Assembly: GCA_965247065.1 (NCBI GenBank) | Contig: CBDFGN010000006.1 | Span: forward strand, 930,001 to 994,000 | From: CBDFGN01 sp965247065 | GTDB lineage: Bacteria; Bacteroidota; Bacteroidia; Cytophagales; Cyclobacteriaceae | DNA length: 64,000 nt | Direction of reading: 5' to 3' | Part shown: positions 1-8,748 of the stretch, one piece after another | How positions within the stretch are numbered: position 1 is the stretch's first letter | How the letters are laid out: each line of letters begins with the position of its first letter | Position numbers and translations under genes: made by a program | Notes under the pieces: generated by a model | The model's database searches: none | What the model saw: only the letters and a program-made list of their open reading frames with translations | What the model was told of the DNA's origin: nothing

Positions 1-1204
1 CATCAACTGGCGCACCAGCGATGCCAAATTGATTGTATAGACCTTGGTATATTCCCATAAAATCCTTGCCCGGGATGTTGAAAACGGTCACTCCCCCGCT
101 GAGAGCCGCATCCAAGGGGGTGATGAATTCTGCTTTAGGCAATTGGTCCTTTAGACCTCCTTTCAACCGGTCGTGTAGATCCTGAATCCGGTTTTGAATC
201 TTCTTCTTCCCAATTGTCTGATGGAACTCCATAATATCGGGCAATGCAGCTAATGTGGTCTCATTGCGCTGACCCAACGAACAGAATTTCTCATCAACTG
301 TCGATTTTTCCGCCGACCAGCCGGGAGAAATGGAATCAGGCCAGAGTCTGTCTATATTCTCTACCTTGACATACAATAGCCCGTTCTCCATCGGGCCCAT
401 CAGCCACTTGTGAGTGCTTGCCGTATAGAAATCACATCCCAGGTCTTGCAGGTCGAGGTCTATCGCACCAAAAGCCTGCGCTCCATCTATCAGTGTCAGG
501 ATGCCCCTATCACGAGCAATATTACAGAGTTCCTTAGCGGGGAGCAGGATGCCCGTGACATTTGAAAGGTGTGAGAAGGCCAACACTCGGGTTCTTGACG
601 TCATCGCCTCAACGAAGGGGTTGATCAAATCCTCCCTTCGAGTAGGCTGGGCCGGCGTTGAAACTGCCTTAACGGCAAAGTCAAACCGGGAGGCCCTGTT
701 TTTCCAGGCCACGTTGTTGGTTGGGTGATTCTGATCCCAGATGATGACCTCATCGCCCCTTTTCAGATCAAGACCATTGACGACCATGTTGTTGCCTTCG
801 GAGGTGTTTCGTGTAATTCCGACCTCTTCACTCGAAGCACTTACAAATTCAGAAAGCATCGCCAGCGTGGTCGACCGCATATCGTTGAACTTTTCCCTGT
901 TCTGAAAAGAAACGTCCCGGGCAAGATCTTCCTGGAACTGCCGTACTTTGTCATTCACGAAGTATGGGCTTGGGCACAGGTTCGCCGAATTGACCATCAT
1001 CATATCCGCAGGGATGGCAAACTGTTGTTTTACCATTGCCCAATAGGATTCATCCGGAGTGTCGCCCGGTGGCAGAAGGGAGTGTTCCGCTTTCTCATCC
1101 TGCCGGGAAAAAGCGGTAGGCATCAGTAATGAAGCTCCTAATGTTCCAGAGAGTCTTTTTAAAAACAAACGCCTAGGGCCGGTATGTGATTTACTGATAA
1201 TCAT
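1..1204 (-). CDS. class V aminotransferase, Tat-exported, 3' end cut by window edge
   Basis: An open frame of 401 codons runs on the minus strand from an ATG at 1204 to base 1 without a stop. It begins with a Tat-like signal (RRLFLKRLSG, residues 11-20) and then the PLP-dependent class V fold of the cysteine desulfurase/isopenicillin-N-epimerase group. The PLP-contacting aspartate is D240 in TLIDGAQAFGAIDL and the Schiff-base lysine is K266 in TASTHKWLMGP. Seen: frame, signal and both motifs. Known: exported members of this family occur in catabolic clusters of Bacteroidota and Planctomycetes, substrates mostly unknown. Inferred: periplasmic PLP enzyme acting on an amino sugar or amino acid. 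The C-terminus lies outside the window. It is separated from the dehydratase at 3581 by transposon debris, so any link is speculative. Confidence 0.85.
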   Translation of the reverse strand, partial: MIISKSHTGPRRLFLKRLSGTLGASLLMPTAFSRQDEKAEHSLLPPGDTPDESYWAMVKQQFAIPADMMMVNSANLCPSPYFVNDKVRQFQEDLARDVSFQNREKFNDMRSTTLAMLSEFVSASSEEVGITRNTSEGNNMVVNGLDLKRGDEVIIWDQNHPTNNVAWKNRASRFDFAVKAVSTPAQPTRREDLINPFVEAMTSRTRVLAFSHLSNVTGILLPAKELCNIARDRGILTLIDGAQAFGAIDLDLQDLGCDFYTASTHKWLMGPMENGLLYVKVENIDRLWPDSISPGWSAEKSTVDEKFCSLGQRNETTLAALPDIMEFHQTIGKKKIQNRIQDLHDRLKGGLKDQLPKAEFITPLDAALSGGVTVFNIPGKDFMGIYQGLYNQFGIAGAPVD

Positions 1205-1307
1205 GTCATCATATTTGTTAACCTCTCATGCCTAAAGTTCAATTTACCAATTTCGGGTTTGTAAAGAGAATTTACTTAAGTGATTAATCTTTTTATAATT
1301 AAGGACG

Positions 1308-1423
1308 TATCTTAATCCATGAAAAGTGGCCCCCTTTGCCCGTTATTGGCTGGCCCCCATTAGGCGTTATTCGCTGGCCCCCTTTGGGCGATATTACCTG
1401 GCCCCCTTTGGGCAGTTCCATCC
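1308..1423 (+). mobile_element. solo right end of the IS21-family element
   Basis: These 116 bp match 7328-7443, the terminal part of the IS21 copy in the first long repeat, with one obvious difference near 1351-1365. They hold four tandem copies of the terminal motif GGCCCCCTTT. No istA or istB sequence lies to the left, so only the end survives. The right border falls at the last codons of the IS91 transposase (minus strand), at TCC followed by AAT, the same border as in the intact copy (TCC then AATT). Inferred: an IS21 insertion into IS91 followed by loss of its body. Confidence 0.75.
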
Positions 1424-2570
1424 AATAACCACCATCTTGCCTTGTATACATTTTGGACATGAATCAAGGTCTTTTTCTGTCACCAGCTCAAGGACATGTT
1501 TAGCAGAAAGTCCTTGCAGTAAGGGCACATGTAGTGGTTTGTCAATAAGTAGGATGCACTGTTGTCTTTTATTGCCATTGGTAGCTGCCAGCAGGCCATA
1601 ATACCGGATTTTGTAGAACCCCGAAGGGAGCACATGTCGCATAAACCTGGCAATGAACTCCTCTGCATCCAGAGTGAGTAACCGATTATTGAGGCCCTTT
1701 CTGTAGCCCTTCCACCTGAAGGTTATTTTTCTGTCGACAATGTCAACAATCCTGTTATTGCTGATGGCTACCCTGTGGGTGTACCTTCCCAGATACTGCA
1801 CTACCGATTGTGGCCCGGCCATGGACTTTTTGGCATAACGTTCCAGTTTTTCTCATAGAGTTGTTTTTTTAGCATTGATAAACTGGGCAGGTCATCGGGT
1901 AGTCTGATTTTCCCTGAGGCAATATGTTTTTTCAGCAGGCTCCACATTACGCCCAGAAAGACTTTAGAGAGCGCTTTGACCGGCAGGAAGAACTTCTTGG
2001 GAGCCTGTACCCACTCAACCCCATCTGCTGACAATCCACCGGCCGGGATGATCATATGGATGTGGGGATGGTAGGTAAGCGACTGCCCCCAGGTGTGGAG
2101 TACCGCTACCGCCCCTGTTTGAGCACCGAGGAACTTTGGGTTTTGACCCACCTTTCGTAAAGTTTGTGAAGCTGCCCGGAACAACAGGTCATAACATACT
2201 CTTTGGTTGAGGTAGAATACTTTATGCAAGGCCGAAGGTATGGTAAAGGCCATATGAAAATACCTGCATACCGGCAGACTGCTTTTGAGCTTATCAATCC
2301 ATATTTGAGCTTATCAATCCATATGAGTTGCTTAATATACTGGCACTTGGGGCAATGGCGGTTGCGACATGAATTGTAAGCAACTTGCTGCTGACCACAT
2401 TTGTTACACTTTTCCACATGCCCACCCATTGCAGCGGTCCTGCATTGGCTGATGGCCCTGAATGCCTTAAGCTGGTCGGGACATAGTTTGTGCCTGTCGG
2501 TAAATTGCCTGCCATACTCCTTGAATATGCAAGCTACATCCTTAGGATGCCTTGTGTTGACCGGTTCCAT
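1424..2570 (-). pseudogene. IS91-family (Y2) transposase, multiply frameshifted
   Basis: Three overlapping reading frames make up one IS91-type rolling-circle transposase. The first (from 2570) has the N-terminal zinc-binding domain, CNKCGQ followed by SCRNRHCPKCQ. The second (to about 1822) has the HUH-like motif YHPHIHMIIPAGG. The third has the catalytic tyrosine pair in YLGRYTHR. The first break is a 20-bp tandem duplication (TTGAGCTTATCAATCCATAT, 2284-2323). The second is a missing T near 1836, where GTTATGCC should read GTTTATGCC. The 3' end stops at the IS21 end at 1423. The gene cannot make a functional enzyme. It lies 8 bp downstream of its companion integrase, the usual arrangement for Bacteroidota IS91 elements. 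Confidence 0.88.
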
Positions 2571-2578
2571 GGCTGTAA

Positions 2579-3407
2579 TCAGGGCCGGTCAAAAGGACTT
2601 TTAACTGAAGGATCGATGGCCGCTAAGTGCAGGTAAACCATGGTAGAACGCAGGGAACTGTGCCCCAGAAGTTTCTGGATCAATTTGAGGTTAGCCCCCT
2701 GTTCCAACATATGTGTAGCGAAAGCATGCCTGAGGCTGTGGGGATGGATGGCTTTTTTGATTCCTGCCCTGCTGCAGCCCGTTTGACTATTTTTCAACAG
2801 AGGTTGCCGAGTAAGGTTGTCCGGGTTTTCCTCCCCCTTCAAAGACATACTTTATCGGTTTAGGGTAGGCATGGGTATAGTAATTACGCAGTAGTTTGAG
2901 GACCTTTACTGCCAACAGGGTGTCCCTGGATTTATTGCCCTTCCCGTTGCTTATCCTGACCACCATCCGGTCAGAATCAATGTTGCACAGACACAGGTTA
3001 AGCAACTCGTCCCTTCTCATCCCGGTTGAATAGAGCAAGGCTATAATTGCCCTGTGCTTCGGATTGGGGGTTACATCAATAAGTGCAGTTATTTCATGCT
3101 TGGAGAGAATGTCAGGCAAGTGATGGTCCTTCCTGGGTCTTTTAATCTTTATGCCTTCATCCCAGCCCAGCCCTGCTACATCCTGTCGAAGGATCTTTAC
3201 GGCGCTGATGGTCTGGTTTACAAACGAATTGGACAACCCACGTTTTTCTTTACAATAGAACAGGTATTCTTTTATCTGTTCAGTGGTAATTTTTTCAGGA
3301 GATAATTTATAATGCCTGCTCAACTGAACAAGCATACTTAGATAAGTCCTGATAGTCCGGGGACTGTAGTTGCGGAATTTGAGTTCACGGACAAACCGTT
3401 GGCTCAA
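2579..3407 (-). pseudogene. tyrosine recombinase of the IS91 element, frameshifted
   Basis: XerC/D-like recombinase read in two frames. The upstream part (3407 to 2787, 206 residues) has the SAM-like N-terminal domain and the first catalytic arginine in YSTGMRRDELL. The downstream part (2848 to 2579) has the HxxR box (HPHSLRHAFATH) and the final LGHSSLRSTMVYLHL with the nucleophile tyrosine. The frames differ by +1, and the join lies in the A5 run and the following 30 bases (about 2760-2790), where two single-base losses would restore one frame. Known: IS91 elements in Bacteroidota often carry such an integrase upstream of the transposase. All catalytic boxes survive, so the damage looks recent. 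Confidence 0.85.
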
Positions 3408-3580
3408 TCGTTCTTTTTTTTCATCTGATTATCATTTAAAATTCAATCTATAAGATAATCAAAATAAATCCCACTACCGACTTTAGGAGGTTTCGTTCAA
3501 CAAATGTGTAAACGTTCTAAGTTACATTTATATCAATTATGTCCCAATGGAGAATCAAGGGGAAAAACCAGCGCAGATGA

Positions 3581-4873
3581 TTACCAATTAGTGAATGAAC
3601 CATCGGGTCGATAGAATTGAGGCACTCCTTCCTGATATTCGGTAATCTCGGAAACCAGATCTATCTTGTTGACGTCAACTTCAACCCCCAGACCTGGCCG
3701 GTCATTGGGCCACATTTTTCCCTCCTTGAAATCAAAACTTTGGGGTAAATGGGCCAACTCACTCTTTTCTTTGCCTAACATCTCCATCAATACTGGTCCT
3801 GAATAAGGGGCGCAGGTGTGCACCAGGGTCGCCGTGGCAATGGGTCCGGTAAAGTGAGGCACTAATCCCACATAGTGGGTTTCGGATAGGGCCGCAATCT
3901 TCATGAATTCCGTTATTCCTCCAGAATTGGGAAGAGTTACTCTGGAATAATCAATCAGATTTTGCTCGATCAAATCGTTTATATCCCAGCGGTCACCAAA
4001 TTGTTCACCTACTGCGATCGGTACTTTCACCTGCTGTCGCAGGGTTTTATAGACTCCGGGATTTTCACTCCGTACCAGGTCTTCCACAAAATAGGGTTCC
4101 AGGTCTTCAATGAGAGTGGATAAACGCACTGCATCGCTTACATCCAACCGGGTATGGTAGTCAATGCACCAATCGCCGTCTGGCCCCACACCTTGCCTAA
4201 TCTCTTGGCACAATTTATAGGTATCTCGAACAGCGTGATGTGAGTTGTAGCCAGGGCCTCCTTTCCTGGGCTCCGCAACGTGTGTACGGTATGCCCTGAA
4301 GCCGTCATCCATAGCAGCCTTGGCTTTGTCCCTGATACTGCCAGACCCTGGATAGGCGGTGGTATAGCATTCACAATATTTTCGAGCTGGTCCTCCCAGC
4401 AAAAAGTGAACCGGTACACCCAGGACTTTCCCTTTTATGTCCCACAGCGCCATGTCAAGGGCACCCAATGCGTGAACCTTCTCACGTCCTGGAGGATAAA
4501 AATGACCACGGTACATCAGTTGCCATAAATATTCAATTTGGAGCGGATCCTTGCCAATTAGTAAGCCTGCCATTTGGCTAACTAAAAATGCAGTCCCCCC
4601 TTCCCCGATTCCTGTAATCCCTTTATCAGTTTCGATCGTGACCACATGGGCGCTTTGATTTACCATAGATCTGGAGGGTGCTTCATAAAAGCGAACCCGG
4701 GTAATTTTCATATCATGGAGTTCGTCAACTGCTTTTTTGTGCAACTCATTATTTGTTTTTGGATTCTTAAATGAAACTAATCCAAGTACGGTAGAGCCTA
4801 ATCCAACGGTTGACAGGGATCTGAAAAATTTTCTTCTCGATTTTTTGATGGTGCTTTCTAAAGGGTAGTTCAT
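3581..4873 (-). CDS. mandelate racemase/muconate lactonizing enzyme family dehydratase, Tat-exported
   Basis: A 430-residue enolase-superfamily protein. Residues 12-17 (SRRKFF) with the following hydrophobic stretch form a Tat signal, so it should act in the periplasm. The capping domain covers about residues 55-190 and the TIM barrel the rest. Predicted Mg ligands are D238, E264 and E290; H240 (in DYH) and H340 (in LVPHFTG) are candidate catalytic histidines. The 26-residue spacing between ligands and the DxH motif are as in the D-mannonate dehydratase subgroup. Known: this subgroup includes mannonate and gluconate dehydratases and RspA-like proteins of unclear activity. Inferred: dehydration of a hexonate or uronate-derived acid. 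The exact substrate cannot be read from sequence. It stands alone; both neighbours are mobile elements. Confidence 0.85.
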   Translation of the reverse strand: MNYPLESTIKKSRRKFFRSLSTVGLGSTVLGLVSFKNPKTNNELHKKAVDELHDMKITRVRFYEAPSRSMVNQSAHVVTIETDKGITGIGEGGTAFLVSQMAGLLIGKDPLQIEYLWQLMYRGHFYPPGREKVHALGALDMALWDIKGKVLGVPVHFLLGGPARKYCECYTTAYPGSGSIRDKAKAAMDDGFRAYRTHVAEPRKGGPGYNSHHAVRDTYKLCQEIRQGVGPDGDWCIDYHTRLDVSDAVRLSTLIEDLEPYFVEDLVRSENPGVYKTLRQQVKVPIAVGEQFGDRWDINDLIEQNLIDYSRVTLPNSGGITEFMKIAALSETHYVGLVPHFTGPIATATLVHTCAPYSGPVLMEMLGKEKSELAHLPQSFDFKEGKMWPNDRPGLGVEVDVNKIDLVSEITEYQEGVPQFYRPDGSFTNW

Positions 4874-5087
4874 AGTGGTTTCAAAGTTGTTATTCCTGGG
4901 AAGTTAAGGTTTCAATTGGATTTTATAGAAAATCTCAGTTAAACTAAGATGGATTATCTTCAAAAAGACCCTGTTTATTTCGTTTTCGCCTACTCGTAGA
5001 AATATGATGCACAACGGTTTGAAATAAACTGCGTTTTTTCCCGCATAGGATTCCTAAGGAAAAGGAGTCCCTACGGGAAAGGGATGC
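4874..5087. other. intergenic region with a 17-bp-period hairpin repeat
   Basis: No gene is visible here. The only structure is the mini-hairpin array starting at 5051, described separately. The rest is AT-rich spacer upstream of the dehydratase, where its promoter should lie, but I could not pick a convincing TAnnTTTG box. Confidence 0.4.
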
Positions 5088-5095
5088 CTAAGGCA
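5051..5095. repeat. three tandem 11-nt palindromes with 17-bp spacing
   Basis: Palindromes TTCCTAAGGAA (5051-5061), TCCCTACGGGA (5068-5078) and TGCCTAAGGCA (5085-5095) start exactly 17 bp apart. Each can form a 4-bp stem with a 3-nt loop. The second stem pair differs in every unit (T-A, C-G, G-C) while pairing is kept. The linkers are purine-rich (AAAGG- or AAAGGG-like). Confidence 0.7.
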
Positions 5096-5325
5096 AATGC
5101 AGTTTATTTTTTGTGGCAGGAGTTATTTCATCAAATGGTAATAAGTCAGGGTGTATGTACTCCTTTTTTGCCCGCTCAGAATTGAATATGCCTAGTGAAT
5201 AATGACTATCAAGTAACCTCTTGAACTTGTTCTTAAGTCTTGGAAATTCTAAAATGAAATCGCGAAAGTTCTCTGATTCTGATTTCAATACAAAATGATA
5301 GACCGCGCGAACTGCCGCTATTGTT
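5088..5325 (-). pseudogene. C-terminal fragment of an unknown protein cut by the IS21/repeat border
   Basis: The minus-strand frame ending at 5088 gives about 78 residues of ordinary-looking protein (segments such as FRDFILEFPRLKNKFKRLL and YIHPDLLPFDEITPATKNK) before it crosses into the long repeat at 5326, where the upstream reading is antisense istA. I do not recognise the family. The composition and lack of stops suggest the remnant C-terminus of a real gene whose 5' part was lost when the repeat arm arrived. It could also be chance. Confidence 0.4.
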
Positions 5326-6551
5326 ATCGGGAAGGTATTAGCTATGCCCGATTCTGTTTTCATTTCCGTCGTTGGCAGCAAAGTCAGCAGGTCACCATGC
5401 ACTTCGAACATAAGGCGGGAGACAAGCTATTTGTAGATTTTACCGGCAAGAAGCTATCCCTGATAGATACAGAAACCGGTGAACTCACCCCGGTAGAGGT
5501 ATTTGTGGCGGTGTTGGGCGCCAGCCAGTACACTTATGTAGAAGCGGTAGCCAATCAAAAAGTAGCCAATTTTATTGACGCCTTAACCCATGCTTTTTCT
5601 TTTTTTGGTGGGGTACCCCAAGCAGTGGTACCCGATAATCTAAAGGCAGCTGTTACCCAGGCGGATCGCTATGAACCACTACTCAACGATATATTCCAGG
5701 ATTTTGGCAGGCACTATCAGACCAGCATTCTTCCCACCCGAGCCTATAAGCCCAGAGATAAAGCTTTGGTAGAAGGGGCTGTCAGAATCGTCTACAGTCG
5801 GATCTTTGCCCCATTAAGAGACCGGACATTTTCCAGCCTTCCTTCTCTAAATCAAGCTATCGGAGAAGCTTTGACAACCTACAACCAGCTCAATTTCAAG
5901 GGCAGAACTACCTCCCGCTTCAGTCTGTATGAGGAGTTAGATAAACCGGCTTTACAGCCCTTACCAGAAAGGGCTTATGAGTTGAAGAAGTATGTAAAAG
6001 CTACCGTTTACAAAAGTTCTCATGTGTGGCTGGGAGAAGATAAACATTACTACAGTGTGCCCTATCGCTACATGGGCAAAAAGGTTAAGATCGCCTACAC
6101 CACCCATAGCGTAGAAGTGTATTACAATTACCAGCGCATTGCTGCCCATCTCAGAGTAAAAGGGCACTATGGTTATACCTCTCAGAAAGTGCACCTGCCA
6201 TCCACCCACCAGTTTGTAAGTGATTGGCACCCCGAAAAGTTTATCAAGTGGGCTGGTGATATTGGTCCTCATACAGCCTTCTTGATCCGGCAAATACTGG
6301 AAAGAAAACCTCACCCTGAACAGGGCTATAAGACCTGCCTGGGTATCCTGTCCCTGGCAAAGAAAGTAGGTAAACAGCGCCTTGAGAAAGCTTGTGACAG
6401 GGCAGGCTACTTTAATAGCTATAGTTATCGCATTGTGAAAAACATTCTTGAGAAGGGCTTGGAGGATCAAGTCTGGATGCAACCCGTTAAGGGTTCCGGT
6501 CAACTCTCGGTGTTCCATGAGAACATACGAGGTAAAAAATATTATCAATAA
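5326..6551 (+). pseudogene. istA: IS21-family transposase IstA, 5' truncated
   Basis: The frame carries about 408 residues of IstA: the DDE core (KLFVDFTGKKL with the first Asp, VPDNLKAAV with the second, and the acidic region around DKALVEGAVR) and the C-terminal beta-barrel part. The N-terminal HTH domain, complete in the second arm up to 30481, is missing, because the repeat starts at 5326 and is joined to unrelated DNA. IstB follows 27 bp downstream, as normal for IS21. Transposition from this copy should be impossible without help. Confidence 0.9.
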
Positions 6552-6578
6552 TCAACAAACCAATAAATCAGTAAGATC

Positions 6579-7335
6579 ATGAACTATGAAGAAACTTTTA
6601 GAAAGATGAGAGTGATGAGAATGCTGGGTATGCATGAGGCCTTTAAGCTCAGCCTGGAAACCAAACAACATCAACAACTAGCTAGTGATGAACTCATTCA
6701 CCTTCTGATAGAAGCAGAGTATGAAGATCGCCAGAACCGCAAGATCCACCGTTATCTGAAGGCGGCCCGATTCCGCTATCAGTCCTCTATGGAAGAGGTG
6801 GATTTTTCCTCGCCACGAGGCCTTGATAAGAACCAGTTACTCAGGCTGGCCAGCTGTCAGTTCTTAAACAAGCAGGAGAATATTATCATCACAGGCCCTA
6901 CCGGTGTGGGAAAGAGTTATCTGGCTTCAGCCCTGGGACATCAAGGGTGCATGAAAGGCTACAAGGTGCTTTATTACAATTCCGCTAAATTGTTTGCACA
7001 ACTGAAGATGAGTCGAGCCGATGGATCTTATGTGAAGTTAATCAACCGGTTAGAAAAACAGGACCTACTGATCCTGGATGATTTTGGATTACATCCTTTA
7101 GATGAAGAAAACCGGCTGATGTTACTAGAGGTGATTGAGGACCGTCATGGGAGACGATCCACCAATGGTGACCTCTCAACTACCCGTGATCAAATGGTAT
7201 GAACTGTTCCAGGCTCAGACCATTGCAGACGCGGTCTTAGACAGAATCGTACATACTGCTCATCGCCTCGAACTCAAGGGTGAATCATTGCGCAAGAAAA
7301 AAAGTGGTATTACTAAGAAAAACACCATATCTTAA
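6579..7335 (+). pseudogene. istB: IS21-family helper ATPase IstB, frameshifted
   Basis: IstB is an AAA+ ATPase that loads the IstA transposase on target DNA. The first frame (6579-7202) contains Walker A (GPTGVGKS, residues 106-113) and Walker B (LLILDDFG, 163-170). It goes out of frame near 7165, where ACCAATGGTGACC appears to have one extra A; the remaining C-terminal 50 residues (TSQLPVIKWYELF to LRKKKSG) continue in another frame to 7335. The identical error is present in the second arm, so it predates the duplication of the arm. Confidence 0.9.
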
Positions 7336-7443
7336 TCCATGAAAAGTGGCCCCCTTTGCCCGTTATTGGGTGGCCCCCTTTAGGCGTTATTCGCTGGCCC
7401 CCTTTGGGCGATATTACCTGGCCCCCTTTGGGCAGTTCCATCC
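7328..7443 (+). mobile_element. IS21 right end with tandem terminal repeats
   Basis: Four spaced copies of GGCCCCCTTT follow istB and the element ends in ...GTTCCATCC at 7443, followed by AATT. The same AATT borders both ends of the complete copy in arm 2 (26967-26970 and 30571-30574), a candidate 4-bp target duplication. Confidence 0.8.
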
Positions 7444-7490
7444 AATTCTGAAGGTTTTGACGATTTGAGCCATTTTAAGCTTATCTGAGC

Positions 7491-7625
7491 GTTTCGATAA
7501 AACGACCGTTTAATCGAACGTTGTAAAAATCAGAAAAACCTATATTTCCTAAAAAATTTTCAGTTCGGTAAACCGGTTCGATAAATCAAAGTGAGGTTTT
7601 TGATATTTGATTGAGTTTATCGAAC
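7491..7625 (+). promoter_or_regulatory. putative res site of the serine recombinase
   Basis: Five copies of a GTTCGATAAA-like box lie directly upstream of the recombinase: GTTTCGATAAA (7491-7501, direct), TTTAATCGAAC (7509-7519, inverted), GTTCGGTAAA (7563-7572, direct), GTTCGATAAA (7576-7585, direct) and TTTATCGAAC (7616-7625, inverted). The first two form an imperfect palindrome, as in a dimer-binding subsite. Known: resolvases bind multi-subsite res regions next to their gene. Inferred: this is both res and an autoregulatory operator. The mirror copy is at 26789-26923. Confidence 0.6.
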
Positions 7626-7636
7626 TTCCGCCCATT

Positions 7637-8221
7637 ATGAAATTTGGCTATGCCCGGGTAAGCACCAAGGACCAGAGCCTGGACCTCCAGATGGATGCAC
7701 TCAATAAGGAGGGGTGCAATAAAATATTCACCGAAGTAATGTCCGGAGCCCAAGGGGAGAGAAAAGAACTCACCAGGCTCCTGGAGACGCTCAGGGAAGG
7801 GGATACCCTGGTAATCTGGAAGCTGGACCGGCTGGGAAGATCCCTAAAGCACCTGGTAGAGCTGGTCGGCCAGCTCATGGATAGGGGAGTGGGTCTTAAG
7901 AGCCTCAATGATCCCATTGATACCACAACCTCCCAGGGGCGTTTGATCTTCAATATATTCGCTTCCCGGGCCGAGTTTGAAACCGATATCATCCGGGAAC
8001 GTACCATGGCCGGACTCAACGCCGCCAAAGCTCGTGGCCGCATGGGTGGCCGGCCGAAAGGATCATACAACAAAATGAAGGCTGCTGCTGTGGTTACACT
8101 TTACAAAAAAGCTACCCCGATCTCTGAAATTACGAAGTCACTGCAAATTAGTCGGTCTACGCTTTATCAGTATTTGCGTAATGAGGGAGTTAAGTACCAT
8201 AAATCACAAGGAAATAATTAA
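7637..8221 (+). CDS. serine recombinase (resolvase/invertase family)
   Basis: A 194-residue small serine recombinase. The catalytic serine is S9 in YARVSTKDQSLDLQ; the arginine-rich active-site segments WKLDRLGRSLKHL and the linker SRAEFETDIIRERTMAGL are present. The C-terminal HTH begins after the conserved hinge GRMGGRPKG (ISEITKSLQISRSTLYQYL). I chose the ATG at 7637 because the catalytic domain starts there and the upstream ATT/TTG codons overlap the last res-like box. It should resolve cointegrates or invert DNA between res sites. An identical copy lies at 26193-26777 in opposite orientation. The 20 bp coding for its hinge recur downstream of the toxin-antitoxin genes before a second HTH tail. 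Confidence 0.92.
   Translation: MKFGYARVSTKDQSLDLQMDALNKEGCNKIFTEVMSGAQGERKELTRLLETLREGDTLVIWKLDRLGRSLKHLVELVGQLMDRGVGLKSLNDPIDTTTSQGRLIFNIFASRAEFETDIIRERTMAGLNAAKARGRMGGRPKGSYNKMKAAAVVTLYKKATPISEITKSLQISRSTLYQYLRNEGVKYHKSQGNN
8044..8063 (+). repeat. hinge repeat, upstream copy
   Basis: GGGTGGCCGGCCGAAAGGAT encodes the GGRPKG hinge of the recombinase. The identical 20 bp at 9111-9130 precede the orphan HTH in the same codon phase. The two copies flank the toxin-antitoxin genes. Confidence 0.9.
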
Positions 8222-8334
8222 AAGTATTGACCTTTAGGACAACTTTCATATATTTGAATCGTTGATGTAACTAGAGCTTACTTTCTGTTTTAGATTGGAG
8301 GACAGGAACCAACATATGAAAGATATTTTACACA

Positions 8335-8682
8335 ATGCGAAATCAATTGCAGGTATTTCATCTAAAGCCGGCTCAGGAATTTAAAGAGAGCTTGAATGCG
8401 AAAGAGGAAAAAAAATTAGATATAGCTATAAGAAAAACAGAAGAAGGCTTTATTGGACAGTGGTTTATCAAGTTAACTGGAACCGATGGAATTTGGGAAT
8501 TTAGAATTGAAGTAAATAAAAAATGGATAAGGTTGCTAGGGTTTTGGGATACTCAAACAGATCCCCAGAGTCCATTAATTATCACTACGAACGGATTTTT
8601 TAAAAAATCCAACAGGACGCCAACAAAGGAAATTGAAAAAGCAGAAAAATTAAGAAAAGAATATTTTAGTAGAATTGAATGA
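8335..8682 (+). CDS. RelE/HigB-like toxin (phage Gp49-like family)
   Basis: A basic 115-residue protein with the Gp49/HigB pattern: a central IWEFRIEVNKKWIRLLGFW strand pair, then ITTNGFFKKSNRTPTKEIEKAEKL, where the K-P-x-x-EIEKA helix is typical of the family. Known: members are ribosome-dependent mRNA interferases neutralised by a neighbouring XRE antitoxin. Toxin-first order and a 66-bp gap to the antitoxin fit higBA-type modules. It starts 113 bp after the recombinase. Inferred function: growth-arrest toxin that stabilises the repeat unit. Identical copy at 25732-26079. Confidence 0.82.
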   Translation: MRNQLQVFHLKPAQEFKESLNAKEEKKLDIAIRKTEEGFIGQWFIKLTGTDGIWEFRIEVNKKWIRLLGFWDTQTDPQSPLIITTNGFFKKSNRTPTKEIEKAEKLRKEYFSRIE

Positions 8683-8748
8683 ACAAAGCTTATCAGTATA
8701 GAAAAATAATTGGAATTGTAAATAAATTGTAATCGTAAAAAAGAGCAA

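Noticed and set aside
501..1129. Two plus-strand open frames
   Set aside because: They are antisense to the continuous class V aminotransferase frame, which has a Tat signal and the PLP lysine and aspartate motifs.
1330..1423. Regularly spaced GGCCCCCTTT copies that look like a tiny CRISPR array
   Set aside because: They recur at 7340-7443, 26971-27068 and 30490-30570 as the multiple terminal repeats of the IS21 element next to istB and istA; spacers are the same in each copy.
5295..5325. Native IstA start in arm 1
   Set aside because: The first ten codons lie outside the repeat and do not match IstA, whose true N-terminus is seen at 30463 in arm 2.
7135..7335. Programmed frameshift in istB
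   Set aside because: IS21 istB is normally read in one frame and the site ACCAATGG is not slippery; an extra base before the arm duplication explains it.
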